In this document: positions 8,520 through 17,689 of the stretch, piece after piece
Layout: every line of letters starts with the position of its first letter
Position numbering within the stretch: position 1 is the first letter of the stretch
NCBI GenBank assembly: GCA_009760855.2
Contig: WPIO01000093.1
Coordinates: 680,001 to 706,000 of the forward strand
Reading direction: 5' to 3'
Length of the DNA stretch: 26,000 bases
Source of the DNA: Cristatella mucedo
Taxonomy: Eukaryota; Bryozoa; Phylactolaemata; Cristatellidae
Notes under the pieces: model-generated
The model's database searches: none
Told to the model about the DNA's origin: nothing
Seen by the model: only the letters and a program-made list of their open reading frames with translations
Translations under genes and position numbers: made by a program

Positions 8520-11500
8520 CTAAAAAAACGCAGTCATCTTAGCAGCAAATAACAGAAACATAGAAACATAAGTATAAAATGCGATTGCAGGCTGATGATC
8601 GGCCTATAGCTACGAGTTCGTCGAGATTGCAAATACAAGTTACATAATGCTACCACAATCGCTGCTGAGATATGTCGGCTATCGAATGTGAACTTAAAGC
8701 CACTTAGCTCAGAGGGTGCTGTGGAAAAGTCAAGCCTAGCACCCAGTTAGTGCTCGTGCCTTAATTGAGTTACAGGCGGTAAGACATATAGAGAGAGATC
8801 GTTACACTGGGAAGCAAAGAACAAATCGAAGTAAAATCTTACTCTCCGGCATTTTGTGCATGCGGCATCTGATGCTTGAGGCTACAGCTTTGGCCATTAA
8901 TAAATTTGGAGTGCTTGACTGACGATGCTCAATATAAAAGCGGACTACGTGGACTTATCATCACCGGCAGCTGCAAAGCCACTAAGCTTCTGAATAATAT
9001 TGGCCAAGCTGTCCTTAACTACCAGAAAGCCTTGCAGCAGTAGCATCAGAAACCACAGGTTGAGGTGTAGCACCAAGGTGCGTGATGTTACATTGTTACC
9101 ATCTTTACAGATATTTTTCTTTACTGCCAGGTGTATACAGATCCAAATTTGCAGCTTCGGACAGGAAACGGCACTACACAATATGAGAACAACATTTGAC
9201 ATCGACATCTATTAGGCACCATTTAAAAGGGATCAATTTGGCAGTTTAATTACCAGGCAAAAATTAAAGGCATCAAATACAAATATCATTACGATCCAAT
9301 CCCGAATCGACAAACCAACGTCATGACAGACTCCCATAGCTGGCTAGACAACACGAGTGATGGCGCATAGTGATAATGACCACTAGGAGCAATCAATTTG
9401 GAATTGCACAGCACCAAATTCTTAACCGCTACAGCGACAATACATATCAATTCTCTTTAGATCATGATTCCCAATGTGCAAGAAATATGGGACAAGGAAT
9501 AGCCCAGCCCAGGTGTACGGCGCTCCCTCATAATGACCCAAGTCGTGGGTTCGAATCCTGCAGTGGGTAATAAAGGATTACGATGTTGATAGCCGTTAAG
9601 GCTCTTCTGCTACTATAGTAATGAGGCTATTAAATCAGCTAACACGCACAGAGGTAGGCAAGAGACAAATGCTATAACATGCCGAATGCTGAGAAGCTGA
9701 CTGTGTGGGCTGAACGAAACCATTGCCACGACATAAGTTACCAAGTGGACAAAAAACTATGCCAAGTCAGAACTAGGTGCCAGATATCAACAACAGAAAA
9801 AAATGTAAGCCTATAATAACGCCGATAAAAGTTGATACGGTACTGAATTAAATAACTTCAAGCACTGCTGGCAGACCTTTGCATTGCTGAAGGGCAGATT
9901 ATAGCAACCCATCCTTACTTAAAAACTGCCGCTGTTATATCACTCGTTTAAAATTTAACACTAGACCATCCGTGCCTCCATTAAGCCCCCTCCGACCAAA
10001 GCAATCGCTGTTCCTCAACCTGTGACCTTTCTTAAAAGGTTCTCCGAAGTTTCTGCCTGTGATGTGGCTGCCTTAATAAGGTCTAGCAAAAAGAGCTCGT
10101 CTCCTGAAGACCCTATACCTTCATCTCTGTGGTCTTCACTTGCAGACCAACTTAGCCCTACCATAACCAAGATTTTTAATGCTTCTTTGGGAAAAGGGGT
10201 CGTCCCCAAGTCCTTCAAATCGGCAATCGTTTGACCTATTCTTAAAAAGCCTGGATTAGACACAGAGGTCCTTGCAAACTATCGTCCAGTTTCCCTTCTC
10301 CCGTTCTTATCAAAGATTCTTGAAAAAATTGTTGCTAAGCAGCTAGTTGAACATATTGAAAATAATGGAATGTCAGAAACATTTCAATCAGGTTTCAAGA
10401 GGCAGCACTCTACTGAAACTGCTCTCCTCCGTGTTAACAATGACATTCTACGTGGCAACGACGACGGGAATGTCACTGCCCTAGCTCAGCTAGATCTGTC
10501 TGCTGCCTTCGACACCATTGATCACGAAGTTCTGCTTGAACGATTGAGAACAACGATCGGTCTGGTAGACGAAGCACTGGCGTGGTTTAAATCATACTTG
10601 TCTGATCGTGTTCAATCCGTGTCGTGTGGGGGTCAGGTCTCAGACATGAGAAGGGTCACCTGTGGAGTCCCTCAAGGGTCTGTACTCGGTCCCTTGCTGT
10701 TCTCCATTTATACGCAACCTCTGAGAAAAGTGATTAAGGCCCATGGAATAGGATATCACTTCTATGCTGACGATACTCAGTTGTATCTGTCATTTAAACC
10801 GTCGGAATCTGCTGCAGCAACTGAGAAACTGAATGCTTGCCTTGCCGATATTCGATCCTGGATGTCGGAAAACTTCCTGAAATTAAATGACGATAAAACC
10901 GAACTGCTGCTCATAGGACACCCTAAGGGTGTGGCTGGATTAAAAGGCTTTGCTGTTCTAATAGGTGATGCTATTGTGCGACCTTCACCACGTGCTCGTA
11001 ATCTAGGTGTCGTGTTCGACAGCTGCCTCAATTTCAAAAGCTTCATTCACAAGACTGCCTCTACAGCTAGCCATCACATCCGATCACTATCCAAGATTAG
11101 AAGCTGTCTCCCACAGTGGCTTGTAAAAAATTTAACTAGCTCTTTAGTTCTGTCTCGGCTTGATTATTGTAATTCCCTTTTGGCTGGGCTACCACAGAAA
11201 GCTATTATGCCACTACAGCGGACTATTAATATGGCTGCAAGGCTGGTCTTCAAGTCCCAGCGGTTTGAGCACGTGTCTCCTTTGCTGAAAGAGCTAGAAT
11301 GGTGGCCGGTTGAGCAAAGGATTCAGAGCAAAGTTCTTACGCTGACCCACAAGGCCCGCCACGGCTTGGCTCGTTCATACCTAGCTGAACTGCTGCATCA
11401 GTTTCAGCCTGTTCGCGCCCTCAGGTCCTGTGTGGACAATAAATTAGCTGTCCCATTCCTCCGCTTAAAGACAGTTGGCGACAGAAGCTTTAGCTCTGCA

Positions 11501-12412
11501 GGTCCTAGACTGTGGAACTCGCTTCCACAATTCTTACGCAATGACAGCTACTCTCCAACTGCCGACTATGGCACATCTTTTCCAGCGGTCCTGAACTGCT
11601 ACTTCTATGCTACTCACTACCTCAACTGCTCTCCTGACTCTGCTATGCTTCCCACTTTCTCTTTGTTGCGTGAGACAAAGTTTGTTGGCTACCGAATGTG
11701 TACCGAAAGCCGCTTAGGCTGTGAGTGCGCTATACAAAACTCTCCTGCGTAACACCCACATGGTCATTATGACTTTGTGGAGTTACTGACAGAGATACAT
11801 ACATACATACATGCAGAACATAAGCAACTTCCAAATAGTCCCCCAACTCCTATTTGCATCAATCTTACTGGCACGTGAACCGGTATACCCCTAAAACTCA
11901 TACATAAAAACGTCAAGCCTAGCAAGTAAGCTCCAGTCAAGTTTCAGAGCTAATCATCCCACACAGTCGGTACTGCTGAGACTACATACATTTGATTTCT
12001 GATCAGCGTTTGTAATAATAATAATAATAACAATAAGACATTTATATAGCGCCCATGACGTGGCAGATCGTGGTAGCTGCATGATTAGCATCATGCAGCT
12101 ACCACGATCTGCCACGATTAGCCACTGACGTGTGTAGTCACTAGTTCTCGAATAGCAGCAAATACTATGGCTGGCCATACAATGCTTTTGAAAGCACGTG
12201 CCAACAACCAAGCAAGCACCAGATAGTGGCTTTAGATACCACAGTAAATTCAGACTTCCGGTGTCAGTCTACGATGGCAAGTGCAAACAGGTCGTTCTTC
12301 AATTTAAGTGCTGGTCAACATCCATGACCAACTTTCTCCAAGCCAAACACAGTTAGTCTTTAGATGGCCAGGTATCCTAGTGGCCCCAAGTTTGCCTCAA
12401 AAGGCTGAGTAA

Positions 12413-12452
<40 letters not shown>

Positions 12453-12504
12453 AGCATGTATTTGCTTGTACTTGTGACATCTGTGCAATATATATACATA
12501 TATG

Positions 12505-12535
<31 letters not shown>

Positions 12536-15500
12536 ATGCTCTTGAGATGCTGCCAACAAGGGGAACAGTGGATAACCAACCAAATACCTTATGTATAACT
12601 CAGCAAGTATCACCCTCAATCGTAACGTTCGATAATGCTAACAGTAATAATAATAATAATACATTTGTAAGGTCCCATTAGAGAAATTAACCTCTTTCTA
12701 GGCACTTAACATATGCTGTAAAGGAAGCATGATAATAATAATATTAATAATAATGCACTTGATAAAGCGCCCTCAGAGAACTCAATCTCTTTCTAGGCGC
12801 TTTATATTTGCTGCAAAGGAAAACGCGCAAGGGGCGATTGAATGGTGACTAACATCATGCTTGATAAACAACACGAATAACATGGTTACGGGTGACATGC
12901 ACAGGGTCGGCATGCAAATGTGGTTAGTGGCAGCATGCACAGTGTCAGCACGCATGTAAAGGACGAATTACAGGGACCCACTAAATGCAGTCCTAAATAG
13001 GTGTGTTTAAAGTTCTTTTTAAATGTGGTCAAGTCAGGGGATGTTCTGACCCAAGTCGGGAGGGAGTTCCAGGCTTTGGGAGCATACGAACTAAATGAAA
13101 GGTCTCCAAACAATTTGAGGTTTGTACGAGGTATTGGTAAACTGTTAAATTCCGAAAAGCGGGTGATACGATGTTTGGCCTGGTGGGGGAGTAGATCTGA
13201 GGGATAGGCTACAGCAAAAGAATGAAGTGACCTTAAAGTGAGCGACAAAACCTTCAAGTCGATCCTTTGCTTGACTGGTGGCCAGTGCAGGTCGGCAAGA
13301 AGTAGTGTAATGTGGCAACTGTGACGCTCACGACCGACAAGCCTAGCTTCGGAGTTTTGCACCAGCTGTAATCGCCTGATTGCACATGCCGGTAGGCCAG
13401 CCAGCAGTGAGTTACAGAAGTCAATACGGGATGTCACAAATGCATGGGCCAACTTAGACGTGGTATCCTTATCTAAAAAAGCCCGAATTTTAGCAATGTT
13501 ATGTAGCTGAAAGTAGGCAGACTTGACTCTGGAGCTGATGTGGTCGTCTAATGAGAGGTCACTTTTGAACATGACACCTAGATTTCGAGCTGAATCAACA
13601 GGAGATATGCTGGCAGAGCCAATTTTGAGTGTCATCCTTTCCAATTTGTGAATCACACTTGGTTTGCTCATAACTAGTAAGTTAGTTTTATCATCGTTTA
13701 GTTTTAGAAAATTTGCTGCCATCCATGTGCGGATGTCATCAATACATGCAGCAAGTGAGTTGAGAGAATTTGAGGTGCTCGAAGGGTGGAGGAATCAAAG
13801 CAAAGGTACAAACAGAATTATCAAATGGTTAGTGGTAACGTGCACAATGTCAACAAGCCTGATATGGTTAGAGGTGACTACATACATAGTGTCAACAAGT
13901 ACAATGTGGTTAGTGGTAACATGCACAGTGCCAGCATGCATAAGCATACAAAGGACAAATCATAAAGACCCAATACCTGCTGTGAGAAACAGGTGCACTG
14001 TTAGCTTATTTTTAAATGACGTCGAGATGTCGTGTCGTCAGTTGGGATGAGTTCGTCACTATAGGTGCATACGAACTGATGGCACGGTCTCCAAAGGATT
14101 TGAGATTGGTTCATGGCACAGCCCGATTTAAGTTAGAAAAGCAGGTGGTATGATACCTAAGCTGGTGGGGGAGGAGTTCTGATAGATAGGCTGAAGTCAG
14201 AGAATGAAAGGACCTAAAAGTGAGTGAAAGAACCATGAAGTCGATACGTTGCTTGATTGGGAGCCAGTGCAAGTCGGTGAGAAGTGGTGTAAAGAGGCAA
14301 CTACGACGCTCACAACAGACAAGCCAAGCTACAGAGTCTTGCACCAATTATAAGCGCCTGACCGTACCTAGTATCCCTGCCTAAACAGCCCTGAATTAGT
14401 TTGGGCAGGCTCGACTGAGAAGCCAATGTGGTCGACTTGTATGTGATAGGTCACTTTGGAGTACACTGAGATTTCGAGCAGGTGTTACAGGAGACATGCT
14501 GGCAGGGCCGATTTCGAGTACTAAGCTTCCCAATGTTGGATTCACCCTTGGTTTGTTCATAACTAATAGGTGGTTTTATCGTCATTCAATTTAAGAAATT
14601 TTGCTGCCATCCATGTGCGGATGCCAGCAGTGCATGCAGCAAGGGAGAGAGTTTGAAGTGCTGGAGGGATCAAAGCACAGGTACAGCAGTCTGTCATCTG
14701 CATAAAAGTGAAAGCCTCGATTGTGCTTGGGGATCAAATGTCACATCCCCGTAGCATGCTTTACACCGACCGGACAGCTTCAACGTTTGAAAATGAGAGC
14801 GCCGAACTTCCCGGATGCACTGACGCTGCTGTGCTTGGCAGCCGCTTTATGCAAAGCATACTTCTAATGCCCGTACCAGCAAAGGAGCCACCAGGGAAGC
14901 TGACCGAGGCTCGCCGGCCCGGTGCATACGATCTACACGCTGATGTGAACCGCCCATTTAAATACACTAATAAAATGATACTTCGGTGGAGATAGGAAAG
15001 CGACGGCTCACCTCCAACCATTGTGTTGTTCAGCGATAACGCCACTCGCTTGGCGAGCCGCTTGTTCAGGAATTCAATCCATCCCTCTGTGAACAGTCGA
15101 GATTTCTTCTTCTTCTTCGATTGTTTCGCTGAAAAATCGTAAGAAAGCTGCAAGTTTGACACCAGAGGCGACGCGCTCCGCATGCAAAAGGTGAAAATAT
15201 AGCGGCACCCGCGGTCGTAGGAGTACAAAAACTGCGACTCAGCTATACTGACCACATGCGCTCGCTGATAAGAACGAAAGCGATTGATGCGACCCGTGTA
15301 ATGTAGCTAGACAGTAGTAACACACGCGAAATAATGTACAGCACGTACACATATATATGCTATAACAGAACGAGTCCCTTACTATCAGGTTGCAGAAATA
15401 TCCTTCCGATCTCGCCGTACTGGCCGAATATTTGCCGAACCTTTTTCACGCCCATATACTGCGGAACCTTGCTTAAGTAGATTATTCCAGGCTCTTCTTC

Positions 15501-15734
15501 TCGCTTTCCCTTGATCGGGGATTTCGGTTGTTCGTGCTGCACGCTTGCAACGCCGTCCGCGTCCGAAAACGCGAAATCCGGCGCACCATCGCCGGAGGTT
15601 GAACGCGCCGCATCCGATGCGGTATCGTCAGCGTCCTTAGACGCGGTATCTGATTCTGGATCGTCGCCGTCAGAGCTGTCATTATCTGATGGGGAGTCGA
15701 CGTCCGAACATGAGACCTCTTCGCTTTCGGACAT
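8149..15734 (-). CDS. ABT1: ABT1/ESF2 family RNA-binding protein (pre-rRNA processing), 3 exons
   Basis: Spliced minus-strand gene: exon 1 15734-15383, exon 2 15128-15012, exon 3 8519-8149. That is 840 nt, 279 residues plus TGA. Both introns are GT-AG and both split a codon after its first base, so the frame is continuous throughout. Residues 1-80 are a Ser/Asp/Glu-rich acidic tail. Residues 82-157 form an RRM, with RNP2-like IIYLSKVP (84-91), a [14 protein letters not shown] block (104-117) and degenerate RNP1-like FTEGWIEF (130-137). Residues 162-187 carry the family signature [17 protein letters not shown] basic, charged helix follows (about 188-230). The order and length match known ABT1/ESF2 proteins (human ABT1 is about 270 residues, from memory). 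The family acts in the nucleolus in small-subunit processome assembly and 18S rRNA maturation; ABT1 was also described as a basal-transcription activator. The start is the ATG at 15734; the frame is open upstream, but only a GTG lies there. The reading frame is undamaged, so the gene is probably functional. Confidence 0.93.
8520..9495. other. intron 2 sequence without recognised features
   Basis: This stretch follows exon 3 in window order and belongs to the long intron of the ABT1-like gene. I see no repeat family member and no coding signal. Confidence 0.5.
9496..9652 (+). mobile_element. SINE1 copy, near full length
   Basis: A-box-like TAGCCCAGCCCAGGTGTACG starts near 9499, and a perfect B box GGTTCGAATCC is at 9548-9558. 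The 3' domain follows: AGCCGTTAAGGCTCTTCTGC, then GAGGCTATTAAATCAGCTAA. This is the best-preserved pol III promoter pair of the four SINE1 copies. It lies in antisense orientation within intron 2 of the ABT1-like gene. Confidence 0.85.
9653..9954. other. intron 2 spacer, nothing recognised
   Basis: About 300 bp between SINE1 and the LINE B insertion, with no motif or repeat that I can identify. Confidence 0.5.
9955..11812 (+). pseudogene. L2-type LINE B copy with RT frame broken by a single stop
   Basis: One reading frame is open from 9965 to the stop at 11750-11752 (about 595 codons), apart from a single in-frame TGA at 10232-10234. It starts inside the EN-RT linker (TIRASI near 9965). RT blocks follow in order: [64 protein letters not shown] (first catalytic Asp), [28 protein letters not shown] (YADD at 10763-10774), [15 protein letters not shown], then the C-terminal 'DYCNSLL' and 'GPRLWNSLP' blocks. 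The 3' UTR is only about 60 bp and ends in (ATAC)n-type repeats (11796-11812). The catalytic residues are intact. The endonuclease is missing through 5' truncation, and the copy sits antisense in intron 2 of the ABT1-like gene. It looks young. Confidence 0.92.
11910..11990 (+). pseudogene. short LINE A fragment (RT region)
   Basis: The stretch GCCTAGCAAGTAAGCTCCAG, continuing to AGCTAATCATCCCACACAGT, matches the 'LASKFQSGFRANHSTES' coding segment of LINE A (compare 22390-22440). About 80 bp is present with no tail, so it is an internal fragment. Confidence 0.75.
12014..12052. repeat. (AAT)n tract followed by TTTATATAGCGCCC
   Basis: AATAATAATAATAA precedes ACATTTATATAGCGCCCATG. This arrangement recalls the reverse complement of a retroelement 3' tail ((ATT)n next to GGGCGC), but the match to LINE A is too short to assign. 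Confidence 0.45.
12059..12116. repeat. perfect 27-bp inverted repeat with 4-nt loop
   Basis: The left arm 12059-12085 (starting CGTGGCAGATCGTGG) is exactly complementary to the right arm 12090-12116 (ending CCACGATCTGCCACG). The loop is TAGC (12086-12089). There is no T-run after it, and it has no tRNA features. It lies in intron 2 of the ABT1-like gene. Confidence 0.95.
12416..12449. repeat. (TA)n microsatellite
   Basis: About 34 bp of uninterrupted TA repeats. The Tyr/Ile-rich frames around it are artefacts. Confidence 0.95.
12488..12535. repeat. (TA)n microsatellite with CATA/TGTA interruptions
   Basis: A second TA-rich tract about 40 bp after the first. The intervening sequence is unique. 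Confidence 0.9.
12732..13810 (-). pseudogene. younger LINE A copy, RT C-terminal ORF and complete 3' end
   Basis: On the minus strand a 278-codon frame (13722-12886) starts at '[18 protein letters not shown]' and stays open to the C-terminus. Conserved blocks include [36 protein letters not shown] and the terminal '[16 protein letters not shown]'. The 3' UTR has two ~36-bp units, then GCAAATATAAAGCGCCTAG, the hairpin and (ATT)n at about 12732-12760. The copy is 5' truncated near 13810, just past the YADD region, so no catalytic box remains. It is inserted in the older LINE A copy described at 12638-14735. Confidence 0.9.
13826..13945 (-). repeat. three ~36-bp tandem units in a LINE A 3' UTR
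   Basis: Units begin ATGGTTAGTGGTAACGTGCA, ATGGTTAGAGGTGACTACAT and GTGGTTAGTGGTAACATGCA, each followed by a variant of AGTGTCAACAAGC. Two such units are seen at 12881-12956 and 19157-19230. The repeat is therefore a built-in, length-variable part of LINE A. Confidence 0.8.
15012..15128 (-). CDS. ABT1: exon 2 of the ABT1-like gene (second half of RRM)
   Basis: The acceptor TTTCTTACGATTTTTCAG precedes an exon encoding [20 protein letters not shown] and then [18 protein letters not shown]. The donor is GGAG|GTGAGCC (15012/15011). The lysine run is the usual basic insert between RRM strands in this family. The 117-nt exon keeps phase 1 at both ends. Confidence 0.93.
15383..15734 (-). CDS. ABT1: exon 1 of the ABT1-like gene (acidic N-terminus, first half of RRM)
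   Basis: Starts [11 protein letters not shown] and ends at LQPD plus one base. The donor is TGATA|GTAAGG (15383/15382). The first 80 residues are Ser/Asp-rich with repeated SD/DD and TAS motifs. Intron 1 is 254 bp. The exon is rich in CpG. Confidence 0.93.
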
Positions 15735-15900
15735 TGCGGATCGGATGCGACTGCGGCCGCGGTCGCAGCAATGCTTCCTCCAGATGCTTCCGGTGCTTAT
15801 GACCTTCACCCTCGGATGATAATCTGGTTACGCTGGACACCGCGTGGCAATTCGCTCGTGCAGTTTTGGGGCTGTCGGCCTTTGCGGACCGGCCCCAAAG
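15735..15900 (-). promoter_or_regulatory. probable 5' UTR and CpG-rich, TATA-less promoter zone of the ABT1-like gene
   Basis: The sequence just upstream of the ATG, and exon 1 itself, contain many CpGs, including GCGGCCGC (15753-15760). No TATA box is in the expected place. The ATG has G at -3. This pattern fits a housekeeping gene, but the transcription start cannot be read from sequence alone. Confidence 0.4.
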
Positions 15901-16131
15901 CTGTGCGTATTAAAGTCTTGGAAGAATACGACGCATAAAAATGCCAGGCATATCGCGGTGTCCATGTTTACGTTTTGCAGTCACGTCAAAGTATGACCAC
16001 CCGAATTGAACTGTATAATATATTTTTTGAAGACCACTGGTTTATGCATAATGAAACACAATTATTTGTAATTCAACTGTATTTTTGTAAATTGAAATAA
16101 GTATTTAAGTAAGCATCGAAATCAGTCGTTT

Positions 16132-16233
16132 TCAATAATTGAGCATCACTTCACCTTCATCCTGCATTTCTTCCTCAAAGAGGTAGCTTTCGTTATCAAA
16201 ATCAACCGCATAGACATCGGCGATCTCTGCCAT
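16132..16233 (-). CDS. possible short ORF or terminal exon (33 codons)
   Basis: Minus-strand ATG at 16233 to TGA at 16132, reading MAEIADVYAVDFDNESYLF and ending GEVMLNY. The strongly acidic, non-repetitive composition resembles real coding sequence more than chance. The frame is open for ten more codons upstream (SRRSQRL), and a CTCTCGCAG acceptor-like site lies just before. It could be the last exon of a gene whose other exons lie at higher coordinates. I do not recognise the family. Confidence 0.25.
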   Translation of the reverse strand: MAEIADVYAVDFDNESYLFEEEMQDEGEVMLNY

Positions 16234-16834
16234 AAGTCGCTGACTTCTGCGAGAGCCCAATCTTCAATCAATCTTGCTTCTCAGGCGTCTTTAGGATCGA
16301 CCGAGAGACTACCAGGGCGCGGCCAATAACCTGCGGTGAGAGCTGTAACGCCGAGGTCATCCGGTCCGGCTGTGCTGTCTGTGCTGAGGTCAATACGTGC
16401 ACGCAGCCAAGTGCAAGCTTACAAAAGGCGCGAAGGTAGCGCACCCAAAATAAATAGGGTGAATGCAAGAAAGAAGCCACTCAATCCACGTCACTGACTG
16501 CTTGGCAATAGCCCAGATAAGATTTCAAACCGATTTTATCGCTAGTTCCTCGTACGACTAGTTCGTTATCCCTCCAGCATCCCACTGGCATACACAGGCC
16601 GGTAACTTCGGCACAATTTTCTCCGTTATTTTATATGATAAGTAACAGTAGCCTCGGTTGCCGTCAGAAAATCTGAGTAATGCCATTGCATCTTTTAAAG
16701 TAGCGCACGGATCTGCCAGGGAGTCTGTAGAGCTATCAAAAACACGATTACAGGTTCTAATAGCGAATATAATAAGCCTTGCTATACCAGTAAAAGAGAT
16801 GCGAGACATAGAATTTGCCTGCATCAGATCAAGA

Positions 16835-16983
<149 letters not shown>

Positions 16984-17019
16984 CTGGGGAAGAACTTGTG
17001 GCAGCCTCAGATACACACT

Positions 17020-17110
17020 ATAACAATGATAATGCCAATAATGGTGATGTATTTATATACTGCTCTCAGCGAACTTAATTTCTTTCTAGGCACTTTCTAA
17101 GCACAGAAAG
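17020..17110 (-). mobile_element. diverged LINE A 3' tail fragment
   Basis: The minus strand reads AAAGTGCCTAGAAAGAAATT, then AAGTTCGCTGAGAGCAG, then a degenerate ATT-type tail. This is the terminal stem-loop of LINE A with several substitutions. No RT sequence is attached. Confidence 0.7.
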
Positions 17111-17440
17111 TACGATACCATTCGAAGCTATAAATAGACATTAGGAGCTAATGTTTTTGTGAGGATTAATCATTGGGATACCTTTCACCTAGCTAGATAG
17201 TTCGGAAGTTTGCTAGTTCCATTCCTCTACCAACTATAGCCAAGTACGAGCAGCGGGCTGCTATTAGGCTCAGCCATTACTTAGCCATTACGTATGAATT
17301 TACTGATGCAGTTCAACGAGATTCGATTCCAGCATGCAAGCAGAAATTTAAAGCCGATGTTTAAAGACCAGCATTGAGCTTTGATCGGAAATTCGTCCCG
17401 AGAGTTCAATCAGTAATGCACTGGACCAATAACTGAGAGG
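17111..17440. other. unassigned sequence
   Basis: No recognisable gene or repeat lies between the LINE A tail fragment and SINE2. Confidence 0.4.
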
Positions 17441-17444
17441 TCGC

Positions 17445-17585
17445 GGGATCATTTGGCATGAAGATTAAGGTGCTTGCCCCGACCAAGGTCTGGCTGAGGG
17501 CGTGGGCTCGAGCCCCATGGCATATGTGAAGTGCCTGGATAGAAATTAAGTTATCTTAGGGCGCTATACAAATGAATTATATATA
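17445..17585 (+). mobile_element. SINE2 copy, complete from A box to tail
   Basis: A-box region TGGCATGAAGATTAAGGTGC (17456-17475), then TTGCCCCGACC. The B box GGGCTCGAGCCC is at 17504-17515. A LINE A-like 3' half follows, GAAGTGCCTGGATAGAAATT then AAGTTATCTTAGGGCGCTAT, with an AAATGAATTATATATATT tail. The head resembles a tRNA with a long D-arm, but the acceptor stem and CCA context are absent, so this is not a tRNA gene. Confidence 0.75.
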
Positions 17586-17689
17586 TTATCGTACCCAACT
17601 TCCTGCATGCTTATATTTAAACGCCCACTCTAACGGCAGTCGGCACACGATTCCTCTGCATTTTGAAATTAATGACGCTATGTACTGGA

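Larger units (their letters stand above)
12638..14735 (-). pseudogene. older LINE A copy split by a younger LINE A insertion
   Basis: The 3' end of the older copy is at 12638-12731: (ATT)n, a diverged stem-loop, then CATATGCTGTAAAGGAAGCATG in window orientation. Its body resumes at about 13811 with three ~36-bp 3'-UTR units (13826-13945). It continues through decayed RT C-terminal sequence to about 14735 near the YADD box (plus-strand GTCATCTGCATAAAAGTG, about 14694-14711). Bases 12732-13810 are a separate, better preserved LINE A copy in the same orientation. The tail variant GCTGTAAAGGAAGCATG is shared with the old copy ending near 25640, which suggests an older subfamily. The coding frame is broken throughout. 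Confidence 0.75.

Noticed and set aside
10022-11752. LINE B frame as a functional host gene
   Set aside because: It is an L2-type RT with a retroelement tail, no endonuclease and an in-frame stop, so it is a truncated transposon copy.
13826-13945. CRISPR-like direct repeats
   Set aside because: The units are contiguous ~36-bp tandem repeats without unique spacers, inside a eukaryotic LINE 3' UTR.
14708-14995. 95-codon plus-strand frame near exon 2 of the ABT1-like gene
   Set aside because: Lies within intron 2 on the opposite strand, partly over LINE A, with no recognisable motif.
15735-15809. N-terminal extension of the ABT1-like protein to 15809
   Set aside because: The frame is open but the upstream initiator would be GTG. 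The ATG at 15734 has a purine at -3 and gives a family-like N-terminus.
17456-17520. possible tRNA gene from A and B box motifs
   Set aside because: No matching acceptor stem can be drawn and the sequence continues into a LINE-like tail, so it is a SINE head. The same holds for the SINE1 copies.
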